A stretch of 64,000 nt of DNA from Delftia acidovorans (GTDB lineage: Bacteria > Pseudomonadota > Gammaproteobacteria > Burkholderiales > Burkholderiaceae_C): NCBI GenBank assembly GCA_031286585.1, contig JAITUC010000019.1, forward strand, positions 310,001 to 374,000, written 5' to 3'. Below, piece after piece: positions 32,487 through 40,962 of the stretch. A program made the position numbers and the translations under genes. Position 1 is the first letter of the stretch; each line of letters opens with the position of its first letter. The notes below the pieces were generated by a model. It saw only the letters and a program-made list of their open reading frames with translations, did not search any database and was not told the origin of the DNA.

Positions 32487-32792
32487 TCAGGTCGCCCGCG
32501 CATCCCGAACCACGAAATGCTCCACATGCGGTGCCTGCGCGAAGTACGGTCCGATGATGGCGCGCCACTGCGCGAAGGCGGGTGACTCGCGAAAGCCGAC
32601 GGTGTGGTCTTCCAGGGTCTCCCAGTTCACCTGCAGCACGTAGCGGCCGGGCGTTTCCATGCAGGCAAGAATGCTGTGCCCACGGTATCCGCCGGCCTTG
32701 GACAGCACGTCGGCCACGGCCTGGGTCAGGGCCTGGCCGAATTCCTCGTGCCTGGCGGGATCGACCCTCAGTTCGGCGATTTCAACAATCAT
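32487..32792 (-). CDS. Antibiotic biosynthesis monooxygenase (ABM) domain protein
   Basis: 101 residues from ATG 32792: MIVEIAELRVDPARHEEF opening and YVLQVNWETLEDHTVGFRESPAF near residues 51-73 are typical of the dimeric ABM ferredoxin-like fold. Members oxidise quinones or bind heme-like ligands without a cofactor; this one has no further clue. It lies next to, and in the same direction as, the quinone reductase gene, 166 bp apart, so a quinone link is possible but unproven. Confidence 0.85.
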   Translation of the reverse strand: MIVEIAELRVDPARHEEFGQALTQAVADVLSKAGGYRGHSILACMETPGRYVLQVNWETLEDHTVGFRESPAFAQWRAIIGPYFAQAPHVEHFVVRDARAT

Positions 32793-32958
32793 GGATATCT
32801 CCTTGAGAGGCGGCTCGATGCCGGCATGCAGGGCGGCCGGAGTCATCGCTCCTGGTTGAGAGACTGGATCCGCGCAAGGGCGGCGCGCATCCGGAGACTC
32901 GGAATATTGCAGAACTTGAGCATTTCTGCCCGGGGGTTGCGCGCCCCGGGCAGGCGCT

Positions 32959-33954
32959 TCACTGCCCGGCCTGCTCAGGAATCAGCAGCAGCTTGCCCAC
33001 GCTCTGGCCCGATTCCATGCGCCGGTGCGCCTGCGCGGCCTCGGCCAGCGGCCAAGTGCTGTCGATCACCGGGCGGATGGTGCCGGCCGCCAGCGCGGGC
33101 AGCCAGCGCTGGGCGAATCGCTGGACCATGGCCTGCTTGACTTCGGGTGGGCGCGACTTCATCACCGTGCCGAAGATCCGCAGGTGCTTGTACAGCAGCA
33201 CATCCATGGGCACGGCCGCCGCCAGCGCGCCGCCCAGCAGGCCCACGCAGACCATGCGCCCGCCCATGCCCAGCGAGCGCATATTGCGCTCCAGGTAAGG
33301 GGCGCCGATGAAATCGACCACCACGTCCACGCCCTTGCCGCCCGTCCTGTCGGCCACCACGGCCTGGAAGTCTTCGCTGCGGTAGTCGATGAACACGTCG
33401 GCGCCAAGGCCCTTGACGGCGTCACGCTTGTCGCCGCTGGCCGTGGCAAACACGCGCGCGCCGGCCGCATGCGCCAGTTGCACGGCCGCCGAGCCCACGC
33501 CGCTGCCAGCCGCATGGATCAGCACCGATTCGCCGGGCTGCAGGTTGGCCAGGTGGAACAGCGCCTCATGCGCGGTGACGAAGACTTCGGCCACTGCGCC
33601 GGCGTCGGTCAGCGACAGGCTCCCGGGCACATGCATGGCCATGCGGTGGTCGATGCGCGACAGCTCGGCATAGGCGCCGCCGCCCACGATGCCCATGACG
33701 CGGTCGCCCACGGCAAAGCCGCGCACCTGCGCGCCCACCTCCACCACGGTGCCGGCGATCTCCAGGCCCATGAGGTCGGATTCGCCAAAGTGGGCGCGGC
33801 CATAGGCGCCCTTGCGGTGGGATACATCGGCACGGTTCACGCCAATCGAGGCGTTGCGCACCAGAAGGTCATGGGGCCGGACTTCGGGCCGGGCCACGTC
33901 GCGGGCCACGAGCACTTCGGGGCCGCCGAATTCGTCGAAAACAATGGCTTGCAT
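32959..33954 (-). CDS. PIG3-type NAD(P)H quinone oxidoreductase
   Basis: 331 residues of the zinc-free MDR superfamily: VRNASIGVNRADVSHRKGAY near 32-51, and LIHAAGSGVGSAAVQLAHAAGA near 142-163 for cofactor binding. The TP53I3/PIG3 group reduces quinones with NADPH. ATG 33954 gives the conserved MQAIVFDEFGGPEVL start; ATG 33972 and 33990 are in-frame alternatives. Divergently transcribed from a LysR gene 140 bp away, which is the likely regulator. Confidence 0.9.
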   Translation of the reverse strand: MQAIVFDEFGGPEVLVARDVARPEVRPHDLLVRNASIGVNRADVSHRKGAYGRAHFGESDLMGLEIAGTVVEVGAQVRGFAVGDRVMGIVGGGAYAELSRIDHRMAMHVPGSLSLTDAGAVAEVFVTAHEALFHLANLQPGESVLIHAAGSGVGSAAVQLAHAAGARVFATASGDKRDAVKGLGADVFIDYRSEDFQAVVADRTGGKGVDVVVDFIGAPYLERNMRSLGMGGRMVCVGLLGGALAAAVPMDVLLYKHLRIFGTVMKSRPPEVKQAMVQRFAQRWLPALAAGTIRPVIDSTWPLAEAAQAHRRMESGQSVGKLLLIPEQAGQ

Positions 33955-34066
33955 GCTTGTGCTGTCTTTCATTGCGCAATGAGTGTTCAAAAAAATGTGG
34001 AAAGTCGGATACCCGAAGCTTACGACCGCTCCAGGCCGCTCAAACGCAGCGATTTCGCTCTACAGT

Positions 34067-34082
34067 GCTGCAAATCTGCAGC
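34067..34082. promoter_or_regulatory. Perfect inverted repeat ahead of the LysR gene
   Basis: GCTGCA-AATC-TGCAGC, 6-4-6, lies 12 bp before the LysR ATG in the divergent gap. A LysR operator or autoregulatory site is plausible, though the T-N11-A form is not obvious. Confidence 0.4.
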
Positions 34083-34094
34083 ACCAAAACCGCC

Positions 34095-34970
34095 ATGAAC
34101 TGGGATGACACCCGAATCTTTCTCGCGCTGACCCGCGCACCCTCCCTGCGCGCCGCCGCGCGCAGCCTGGGCGTGGACCAGGCCACCGTGGGCCGGCGCC
34201 TGAACGCGCTGGAGGCCGAGCTGGGCAGCAAGCTGTTCTTGCGCGCCAGGGATGGCTACCTGCTCACTGCCGCTGGCGAAGCCGCGCTGGGCGCCGCGCG
34301 GCGCATGGAAGGCGCGGCGCTGGACCTGCGCACGCGCATCGAGGGACTGGACGACAGTCCGGCCGGCCTGGTGCGCGTGACCAGCACCGACTCGATCGCC
34401 ACCGAATTCCTGCTGCCCGCCATCGAGCGCCTGCAGCAGCGCTGGCCAGGCATCCGCGTGGATCTGGAGGTATCCACGCACATGCTGAACCTGGGCCGCC
34501 GCCAGGCCGATATCGCGTTTCGCAACGTTCGCCCCGAGGCACCCGAGCTGGTGGTGCGCCGCGTGGTCGCCTGGCCCGTGGGGCTGTTTGCGAGCGCAGC
34601 CTATGTGGCGCGCTTTGGCCAGCCGTCGGCAGAGGACGAATTGCGCGGCCACCACCTCGTGGTCTATGGGCCCTTTCTGGAACAGCGGCCCGTTCCCACC
34701 ATGGTCGATGTGCCCGCGCGCCAGGCCCGGATTGCCATGGCCGCCAACTCCAGCCTGCTGGTGCGCAAGGCCGTGGCGGCCGGCATCGGCCTGGGCGAAA
34801 TGCCCGTGAGCATGGGCGAGCGCGAAGGCCTGCTGCGCATCTGGCCCCAGCGCCAGCGCTCGGACGACTACGAGGTCTGGCAGGTCATGCATCCCGACCT
34901 GCAGCGCACGGCCAGGGTGCGCGTCACGGCGGAGTTCCTGGCCGAGGCGCTGGGCGCGAAGCCTGTGTGA
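34095..34970 (+). CDS. LysR-family transcriptional regulator
   Basis: 291 residues. N-terminal winged helix is classical: MNWDDTRIFLALTRAPSLRAAARSLGVDQATVGRRLNALEAELG as broken up over residues 1-45, then GYLLTAAGEAAL. The C-terminal half is the periplasmic-binding-like effector domain (DIAFRNVRPEAPELVVRRV). Divergent from the quinone reductase, which is the likely target. ATG 34095 gives a conserved N-terminus; an upstream frame to 33957 has no conservation. Confidence 0.92.
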   Translation: MNWDDTRIFLALTRAPSLRAAARSLGVDQATVGRRLNALEAELGSKLFLRARDGYLLTAAGEAALGAARRMEGAALDLRTRIEGLDDSPAGLVRVTSTDSIATEFLLPAIERLQQRWPGIRVDLEVSTHMLNLGRRQADIAFRNVRPEAPELVVRRVVAWPVGLFASAAYVARFGQPSAEDELRGHHLVVYGPFLEQRPVPTMVDVPARQARIAMAANSSLLVRKAVAAGIGLGEMPVSMGEREGLLRIWPQRQRSDDYEVWQVMHPDLQRTARVRVTAEFLAEALGAKPV

Positions 34971-34997
34971 TGCAGGCCAGCCGACGCGGCGGCTGGA

Positions 34998-36971
34998 TCA
35001 GCCCTGCTCCAGCAGCACCCGGATGAGCAGGTGCGGCTGCAGCGGCTTCTCAAGATAGTGGTCAAAGCCGGCCTGCAGCGCCTGGGTGCGATCCTGCTCC
35101 CGGGCAAAGGCGCTGAGCGCCACGATCTTCACCTGCCTGGCGCCGCCAAATTCGCCGCCAAAGTGCGCGGCCTCCGCTTCCCGCAGGGCCTTGACCAGCT
35201 GGAAGCCGTCCTTTCCCGGCAGCCCTATGTCGCTGACGATGAGGCTGGGCCACTGCGCATGGACCAGGGCCATGGCCTGGTCGAAGTTCTCGGCACTCCT
35301 GACGGTGGCGCCCTGGTCGGTCAGCACCACTTTCAGCATTTCACTGGTGTCCGCATTGTCTTCAACGATGACGATGTCCTTGCCTTGCAGGGATTCGCCA
35401 TTTTCAAGATGCGCATTCATGGGGTCGGCCTGGGCGGCGCTTGCCTCGTGCAGCGGAATCTCCACCCGCATGGTGACGCCCAGGCCCACGCCTTCGCTGT
35501 AGGCGCGAACGGTGCCCCCATGCAATTCCACCAGGTGCTTGACGATGGACAGCCCCAACCCCAGGCCGGAATGGCCACGGGTGGCAGGGGCCGAAGCCTG
35601 CGAGAAGCGCTCGAAGACATGGGGAAGGAACTCGGGCGCGATCCCCACGCCCTCGTCCGCCACGCTCATCACCAGGCTTTCGTCCCCGATTTCAAGGCCC
35701 ACCTTCACCACGCTGCGCGCATTGGAGAACTTGATGGCGTTGGAGACCAGGTTCCACAGGATTTGCTGGAATCGCGTGACATCGATCCACGCCATGATTT
35801 CATCGGACGGTGCCTCGAACTGCAGGGCGATGTTCTTGTCGGCCGCGTTGTCGCGCAACGGCTCCAGGCTTTGCACGGCCAACGAGCAGACATTGACCTC
35901 CTCGCGGTGCAGATTGAGTTTTCCCGTCGTCAGGCGCGAGATATCCAGGATGTCCGCAATGATGCGGCTTTGCGCCTTCACGCCTTTCTCGATGGCATCG
36001 ATGCCTTTCTTGAGCATGGCCTCGCTGAGGTTGGCGCGCTTGAGCAAATGCGTGCCCCCGTTGAGCAGGGACAGCGGCGTGCGCAGTTCATGCGAGAGCA
36101 CGGCGACAAAATCATCCTTGGTGCGGCTGATGCGCTCTGCGGCCACGCGCGCCGCCTGCTCCTGCTCCAGCATCTGCTGGCGCTGCCTCTCGAACTCCAG
36201 CGACTCCGTCAGGTCCTGGGCCACGGCCAGGCGGATGCCGGGCTCGATGGGATCGGAGAACTTCCAGGAGATCAGGCGCTCCTGCCCGTCTGCCTGGAGG
36301 ATGGGGAACTCGCCGCGCCAGGATTTTTCGGGGTCTTCGGCCAATTGCTGCGCGGCTCTTTCACGGACGGCCTGCGGGACAAAGCCGGCCAGCGGCCTGC
36401 CCGCCAGATCGTCAATGCCGCGCTGCAGCAGCGCCTGCGCCTGGGAGTTGGCATCGCTGATCAGGCCGCCGGCGCTGACCAGCATCATGGCCGCCGGTGC
36501 CTGGTCATAGATGGCGCGAAAGCGCGACTCGCTGCGGCGCAGCCCGTCTTCCGCCAGGCGTGCGCGGATCAGGGCATGCAGCGTGGCAATCAGCAGCTGC
36601 GGCTCCACGGGGTGCACCATGTAGGCGTCGGCCCCGGCGTTGAGGCCGGCCACCTGGTGGTTGCTTTGCACATACTCGGCCGACAGGTGCACCACGGGAA
36701 TCAGGCTGGTATGCCGTGCACCGCGGATGGTGCGGCATACGTCGAAGCCCGAGATATCGGGCAAGTGCACATCCAGCACCACGGCTGCCACGCCGGTCTC
36801 CGACAGGGCAATGGCCTTTTCCCCGGTTTCCGCCTCGACCGTCTGGAATCCCGCCGCCCTGATGACCCGTGCAGTGGAGTAGCGCGTGGCAGGGTTGTCG
36901 TCAACGACAAGAATGGTGTGCAGGCTTCGGTCGAATGAGGGAAGAATCATTCCAGTCGTGTTCTTGGGCAT
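34998..36971 (-). CDS. Hybrid sensor kinase (REC-PAS-HisKA-HATPase-REC)
   Basis: 657 residues. An N-terminal receiver (about 18-135, phospho-Asp in VLDVHLPD) is followed by a PAS-like domain (about 155-265), HisKA with SHELRTPLS near 300, HATPase_c (NAIKF, DEGVGIAPEF, GLGLGLSIV) and a C-terminal receiver (SDIGLPGKDGF, about 535-650). No membrane span: a cytosolic relay protein. It is the last gene of the stressosome operon, 45 bp after a second kinase. The N-terminal receiver means it can accept phosphate from another kinase, probably the one just upstream. Confidence 0.92.
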   Translation of the reverse strand: MPKNTTGMILPSFDRSLHTILVVDDNPATRYSTARVIRAAGFQTVEAETGEKAIALSETGVAAVVLDVHLPDISGFDVCRTIRGARHTSLIPVVHLSAEYVQSNHQVAGLNAGADAYMVHPVEPQLLIATLHALIRARLAEDGLRRSESRFRAIYDQAPAAMMLVSAGGLISDANSQAQALLQRGIDDLAGRPLAGFVPQAVRERAAQQLAEDPEKSWRGEFPILQADGQERLISWKFSDPIEPGIRLAVAQDLTESLEFERQRQQMLEQEQAARVAAERISRTKDDFVAVLSHELRTPLSLLNGGTHLLKRANLSEAMLKKGIDAIEKGVKAQSRIIADILDISRLTTGKLNLHREEVNVCSLAVQSLEPLRDNAADKNIALQFEAPSDEIMAWIDVTRFQQILWNLVSNAIKFSNARSVVKVGLEIGDESLVMSVADEGVGIAPEFLPHVFERFSQASAPATRGHSGLGLGLSIVKHLVELHGGTVRAYSEGVGLGVTMRVEIPLHEASAAQADPMNAHLENGESLQGKDIVIVEDNADTSEMLKVVLTDQGATVRSAENFDQAMALVHAQWPSLIVSDIGLPGKDGFQLVKALREAEAAHFGGEFGGARQVKIVALSAFAREQDRTQALQAGFDHYLEKPLQPHLLIRVLLEQG

Positions 36972-37016
36972 GATGTTCCTGTTGTTTTTGATGGGATGAA
37001 GACCGGCCTGGCCGTA

Positions 37017-37877
37017 TCAGGCCTTCGGCTCCTTGGTATCGACCGGAAGATGCGCGGGAACGATCACGGAAAAAGTGGACCCTTCGCCCAGGGCGCTTTG
37101 CACTTCCACCCAGCCCCCCAGAAGCTGTGCCAGCTGCTTGGACAGGGCCAGGCCCAGGCCCGTGCCACGCAGGCGCTTCTGGATGGGTGAATCGAGCTGG
37201 GTGAAGTCATTGAAAATCGCGTCGTGGAATTCCGAGGCGATGCCTATGCCGGTATCCGCCACCGAGAATTTCACCAGCATGTCTCCTACCAGTTCTGCCG
37301 ACACCTTGATCTCACCCTGGGGCGTGAACTTCAGCGCATTGGAGATGAAGTTTCTGAGGATCTGCGAGAGCTTGCGGTTGTCCGTGTAGAAGCGCGGCAG
37401 ATCCCCGGGCTCTTCGAACACCAGGCTCAACTGCACGTTGTCCGCCATGGCCTTGAACATGCCGCGCAAGGCGGCGAACAAATCCATCATCTCGAACCAG
37501 CCCGGCGAGATTTCCAGGCGGCCCGCCTCGATCTTGGCCAGGTCGAGCAGGTCGTTGACCATCTCGGAAAACTCGGCGGCCGTGTCCTGGATGAACCCCA
37601 CCTGGCGGGTCTGCTCCGTGGTCAGCGGTCCATCCACATGGTCCAGCAGAAGGCGCGCATTGCTGCGTATCGCGCCAATGGGCGTGCGGAACTCGTGGCT
37701 CATGTAAGAGAGAAAACGGCTCTTGAGTTCGGTGGCCTTGCGCAGCTTTTCGGCTTGAACGTCCAGCTCGGCATACAGCGCGACCACGCCGCGGTTGGTT
37801 TCATCCAGCTCCTCGCGCAGGGACCGGACCTCGGCCTGGGACAGTTCCAGTTCAGTCTGGAGATCGCGTTCGTTCAT
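37017..37877 (-). CDS. Soluble histidine kinase with coiled-coil N-terminus
   Basis: 286 residues. Residues 1-50 form a heptad-rich coiled coil (ELELSQAEVRSLREELDETNR), then HisKA with SYMSHEFRTPIGAIRSN (phospho-His near 61) and HATPase_c (LRNFISNALKF, VADTGIGI, GTGLGLALSKQLAQLLGG). There is no sensor or membrane domain, so input must come from partner proteins. Its ATG overlaps the upstream RsbT/X-fusion stop (ATGA), so strong coupling; RsbT-like ATPases released from the stressosome are the natural input candidates. Confidence 0.92.
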   Translation of the reverse strand: MNERDLQTELELSQAEVRSLREELDETNRGVVALYAELDVQAEKLRKATELKSRFLSYMSHEFRTPIGAIRSNARLLLDHVDGPLTTEQTRQVGFIQDTAAEFSEMVNDLLDLAKIEAGRLEISPGWFEMMDLFAALRGMFKAMADNVQLSLVFEEPGDLPRFYTDNRKLSQILRNFISNALKFTPQGEIKVSAELVGDMLVKFSVADTGIGIASEFHDAIFNDFTQLDSPIQKRLRGTGLGLALSKQLAQLLGGWVEVQSALGEGSTFSVIVPAHLPVDTKEPKA

Positions 37878-38908
37878 TGTTCTTCCTCGGCCTTGAGGAC
37901 GACCACGGTGGCATCGTCGCGGCTGCGGGTGTTGCGCCAAAGAATGCAGGCAGCCAGCAGGCCCGGGTCCCGTCCCAGCAGGCCCGCGTAGTCGGCGTGC
38001 TTCCAGCGTGCCGATACGCCGTCGGAGTGCAGCACCAGGACGCCGTGGGGCAGGCCGGCACAGTCGGCCATCTTGGGTGCCGAGACCTGTATGCCCACCG
38101 TTCCGTGCTGCCCTATCAGGGTGCGATCGGTCACGCCGTTGAAAAGTCTGCCGCTGATGTTGCCGGCCCCGCAGCACTGCAAGCCCTGCGCGCCGCTGCG
38201 CGCCACGAACAGGGCCGCGCCGCGCGTGCCGCGCAGGGCTTCATGGGCCTGGGAAACGAACTCGTCCAGCGGCATGCCGGCGTCCGCATCGCCAACGCCA
38301 GGCGCGCCTGGCGCAAAGACCTCGACTGCGCACCGGGCTGCCTCGCCTGCCAGCGGACCATGGCCCAGGCCGTCGACCACCAGCACATCGGCCTGGCCCG
38401 CACCCGCCTTGACCGCCCAGGCGTCGCCACTGACGGTCTCGGGCGCCACGGCCAGGCACACGGCGCCCATGCGCAACGACAGGGCCGATGGCGCCCTGCG
38501 ACCTGCGCGCACGCGCGCCAGGCTCACCGTGCCTGCAGGTTCGGAGAAGACAAAGAAATCATCGGCCACCCTGGAGATGGCCCCCAGGCCCGTGCCCGGC
38601 GAGCCCGAACCCGTGCTCACCCCGTCCTGCATGGCGTTGGCGACGTCGGCAATCCCCGGACCGCGGTCCGCGCAGATGATTTCAATGTCATGGAAAGGCG
38701 GGCGCGCCGCCATCCAGATCTCAGCGCCCTGGGCATGCCGCAAGAGGTTGGTGGCCAGTTCGGTGGCGACCAGCCCCACCCGGCCCGCATCGGCCTCGTC
38801 CCAGCCCATGTCCGAGGCCAGCGCGCCGGCATGGCGCCTGACTTCGCCCACGCGGCTGGCATCGCCCATAGGAAATGAACGATGGGTCCAGCCTCGGATT
38901 ACTTCCAC
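37874..38908 (-). CDS. RsbT-like ATPase fused to RsbX/SpoIIE-type phosphatase
   Basis: 344 residues. The N-terminal ~135 residues are a GHKL ATPase like RsbT: ATELATNLLRHAQ near 48-60, DRGPGI near 81, TGLGAI near 104. The C-terminal ~200 residues are a PP2C phosphatase (SpoIIE/RsbX): SGDAWA, VVDGLGHGPLAGEAA, GNISGR, HSDGVSARW and RDDATVVV hold the metal-binding acids. It would dephosphorylate RsbS and RsbR to reset the stressosome. It overlaps the rsbT stop by 10 bp. In Bacillus RsbX is a bare phosphatase, so the ATPase head is notable. Confidence 0.9.
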   Translation of the reverse strand: MEVIRGWTHRSFPMGDASRVGEVRRHAGALASDMGWDEADAGRVGLVATELATNLLRHAQGAEIWMAARPPFHDIEIICADRGPGIADVANAMQDGVSTGSGSPGTGLGAISRVADDFFVFSEPAGTVSLARVRAGRRAPSALSLRMGAVCLAVAPETVSGDAWAVKAGAGQADVLVVDGLGHGPLAGEAARCAVEVFAPGAPGVGDADAGMPLDEFVSQAHEALRGTRGAALFVARSGAQGLQCCGAGNISGRLFNGVTDRTLIGQHGTVGIQVSAPKMADCAGLPHGVLVLHSDGVSARWKHADYAGLLGRDPGLLAACILWRNTRSRDDATVVVLKAEEEQ

Positions 38909-39303
38909 TTGGTGATACTCACTCGTGTGCCCCGACCCGGCTCGGTCTCGATCCTGAAGTCGTTGACCAGCCGCTTGCTTCCGGGCAGACCCAGGCCCAT
39001 GCCCGAGCCCGTGGTGAACCCATCCGTCATGGCAAGCTTCAGATCCTGGATTCCCGGACCTTCATCCTCGAACACCAGTTCAAGCGCCTGCCGTCCATCC
39101 ACGTCCACAATGGCCCAGCACATGCGGCCGCCCTTGCCATGGATCAGCGTATTGCGGGACAGCTCGCTGGCTGCGGTGATCATCTTGGTCTGGTCGACCA
39201 GCGAGAACTTCAGCATCTGGCAAAGCGAGCGCACTGTCTGCCGCGTCGCCACGATCTGCTGCTCGTTGTGCAGCGGCATGTTGCCGCAGGATTGCGGTGT
39301 CAA
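38899..39303 (-). CDS. rsbT: RsbT-like switch kinase
   Basis: 134 residues of GHKL ATPase: ASELSRNTLIHGKGG (N box, Asn51), EDEGPGIQDL (G1) and GMGLGLPGSKRL (G2). RsbT phosphorylates the STAS domains of RsbS and RsbR and, once freed, activates a downstream partner. Its ATG overlaps the rsbS stop (ATGA). No sigma-B-type target (RsbU, RsbV, RsbW) is in the window, so the released RsbT probably acts on the kinase pair encoded downstream. Confidence 0.93.
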   Translation of the reverse strand: MTPQSCGNMPLHNEQQIVATRQTVRSLCQMLKFSLVDQTKMITAASELSRNTLIHGKGGRMCWAIVDVDGRQALELVFEDEGPGIQDLKLAMTDGFTTGSGMGLGLPGSKRLVNDFRIETEPGRGTRVSITKWK

Positions 39304-39668
39304 GGCGCACTCCCTTTTTGCAGGGTGCGCAACAAGGCCATGCCTCGCTCCACGGTGAGTGCCGTCCTCACCCCGCCCAGGGACAGTCCCAGCTCCACCA
39401 GCGTGATCGCCACCGCCGGCTGCATGCCGACCACGACCGTGGCGGCAGACAGCATGCGGGCAATGCCCGAGATGGTCACGAGCATGCGCCCCACGAAGGA
39501 ATCCACCACCTCGACCGCCGAGATATCGATCATGACGCCGCTGGCGCCCGTGCTCGCGATGCGCTCGGCCAGGTCGTTCTGCAGGGCCAGGGCGGTCTGG
39601 TCCTGCATGTCTATCTGTATGGACACCAGCAGCACGTCACCCATGCGAAGGATTGGAATGCGTTCCAT
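39300..39668 (-). CDS. rsbS: RsbS-like STAS stressosome scaffold
   Basis: 122 residues, one STAS domain: MERIPILRMGDVLLVSIQ opening and MIDISAVEVVDSFVGR, where Ser57 matches the phosphorylation site Ser59 of Bacillus RsbS. It forms the stressosome core with RsbR and holds RsbT. Seven bases separate it from the rsbR stop. Length equals the family. Confidence 0.94.
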   Translation of the reverse strand: MERIPILRMGDVLLVSIQIDMQDQTALALQNDLAERIASTGASGVMIDISAVEVVDSFVGRMLVTISGIARMLSAATVVVGMQPAVAITLVELGLSLGGVRTALTVERGMALLRTLQKGSAP

Positions 39669-39675
39669 GGAAGGC

Positions 39676-40518
39676 TCACTCCTGCGCGTGGCGGCTGATG
39701 CGCCAGCCGGTCTTGCTCATGGCCAGCTTGAGGGCGTCGGCCAGGGTGGCCTTGGTGCTGATGTCCCGCATGTCGATGCCCAGGTGCACCATGGTCTGGG
39801 CGATCTGCGGGCGGATGCCGCTGATGATGCAGTCCGAGCCCATCAGACGGATGGCGGTCACGGTGCGCAGCAGGTGCTGGGCCACCAGCGTGTCCACCGT
39901 GGGCACGCCGGTGATGTCGATGATGGCCAGTTCGGACTCGGTCTCGACGATGGACTGCAGCAGGGACTCCATCACCACCTGCGTCCGGTTGCTGTCCAGC
40001 GTGCCGATCAGCGGAATCGCCAGCACGCCCTCCCACAGCTTGACCACGGGGGTGGACAGCTCCAGCAGTTCTTCCTGCTGGCGGATGATGATGTTCTCGC
40101 GCGCCTGCTGGAAGCTGCTGACCGTGTGCTGGGCCATGTTGTCCACCAACACCGTGGCGAGCCAGATTTCCTGGATGGCCGAAGCCGGGTTGTCCGACAG
40201 CCTGCGCTGGATGTGCTCGAACAGCGGCTTTTTCAGCGACAGGATGAACTGGCTGGTTTCCCCGGCACGCTGGCCTTGGGCCGCGCGCGTGCGGGACAGC
40301 TCGGACAGCAGACGGCGCGCAGCACTCCAGCCCTCGTCTGAAAACCGCTCCGGATGGGCGCCGGATGCCAGGGCACCCACGATGGCATTGAGAATTCCCA
40401 GCGCTTCCTTTTCCGCATTCCTTCCCAGTGTGGAATCGCCGATACTGGCCTGCGCAATCCAGTCATGGATCAGAATGTCGATATCTTGTTGCAGTGCTTG
40501 CTGGATAATTCCGGCCAT
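39676..40518 (-). CDS. rsbR: RsbR-like stressosome sensor/scaffold
   Basis: 280 residues. The C-terminal STAS domain (about 155-275) has IPLIGTLDSNRTQ and IIDITGVPTVDT: Ser176 and Thr210 lie where RsbRA has its phosphorylated Thr171 and Thr205. The N-terminal ~150 residues are helical, of the globin-like RsbRD/RsbR sensor type; no heme-binding histidine can be assigned with certainty. As the first gene of the operon it defines the stress input. A conserved inverted repeat sits 34 bp before its ATG. Confidence 0.92.
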   Translation of the reverse strand: MAGIIQQALQQDIDILIHDWIAQASIGDSTLGRNAEKEALGILNAIVGALASGAHPERFSDEGWSAARRLLSELSRTRAAQGQRAGETSQFILSLKKPLFEHIQRRLSDNPASAIQEIWLATVLVDNMAQHTVSSFQQARENIIIRQQEELLELSTPVVKLWEGVLAIPLIGTLDSNRTQVVMESLLQSIVETESELAIIDITGVPTVDTLVAQHLLRTVTAIRLMGSDCIISGIRPQIAQTMVHLGIDMRDISTKATLADALKLAMSKTGWRISRHAQE

Positions 40519-40962
40519 AAGAATGTTTTCTAGGTTTCAGACAAAGAATGAATTCAGGCGCCCTGAATAAATGCTTTCAGCAAAATACAGCTGGCGTGCC
40601 AACCATGTTTTCACGCGAATTATTCAACGACGCGCATGTCACACGGGACACATTTTGTAATATGAAATAGTGTTCGCTTGTAAGGGTTTTTCTACACATG
40701 CGTGCTGGAGCCCGTTCTCGCATGGTGGTCATGGCCGAAGGGGCCTGCGAGCTGCCGGCCCGCGACCACAGCTCAGCCCGGCTGCAGCCGATGTGCCCAC
40801 AGCTTTCCCCATGCGTCAAATCACGACCTGCATGCCCTTGGAAAATACCAAGGTCATTCCACACACGCGCATGGCAAGGGCATACACTGCCCAGCCTTTC
40901 CGGAATACGCCGCAAGCGCGCATGCAGGACTGAATCAAAAACTTGCCTGCCTGATATGGACC
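40519..40962. other. Divergent intergenic region of stressosome and pentapeptide genes
   Basis: 444 bases, locally AT-rich near 40600-40690. Apart from the inverted repeat at 40552-40568 I see no clear gene. Short open frames on the plus strand here are out of frame or lack ribosome sites. Promoters for both neighbours must lie here, but I cannot place them convincingly. Confidence 0.6.
40552..40568. promoter_or_regulatory. Perfect inverted repeat upstream of rsbR
   Basis: ATTCAGG-CGC-CCTGAAT, 7-3-7, centred about 42 bp before the rsbR ATG. Its position between promoter and start suits a repressor or activator site controlling the operon. Confidence 0.45.

Noticed and set aside
40580..40640. 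Sigma54-like TTGGCACG upstream of rsbR
   Set aside because: The GC element does not fall ten bases after the GG (CTGT instead of TTGC), so the -24/-12 rule fails.
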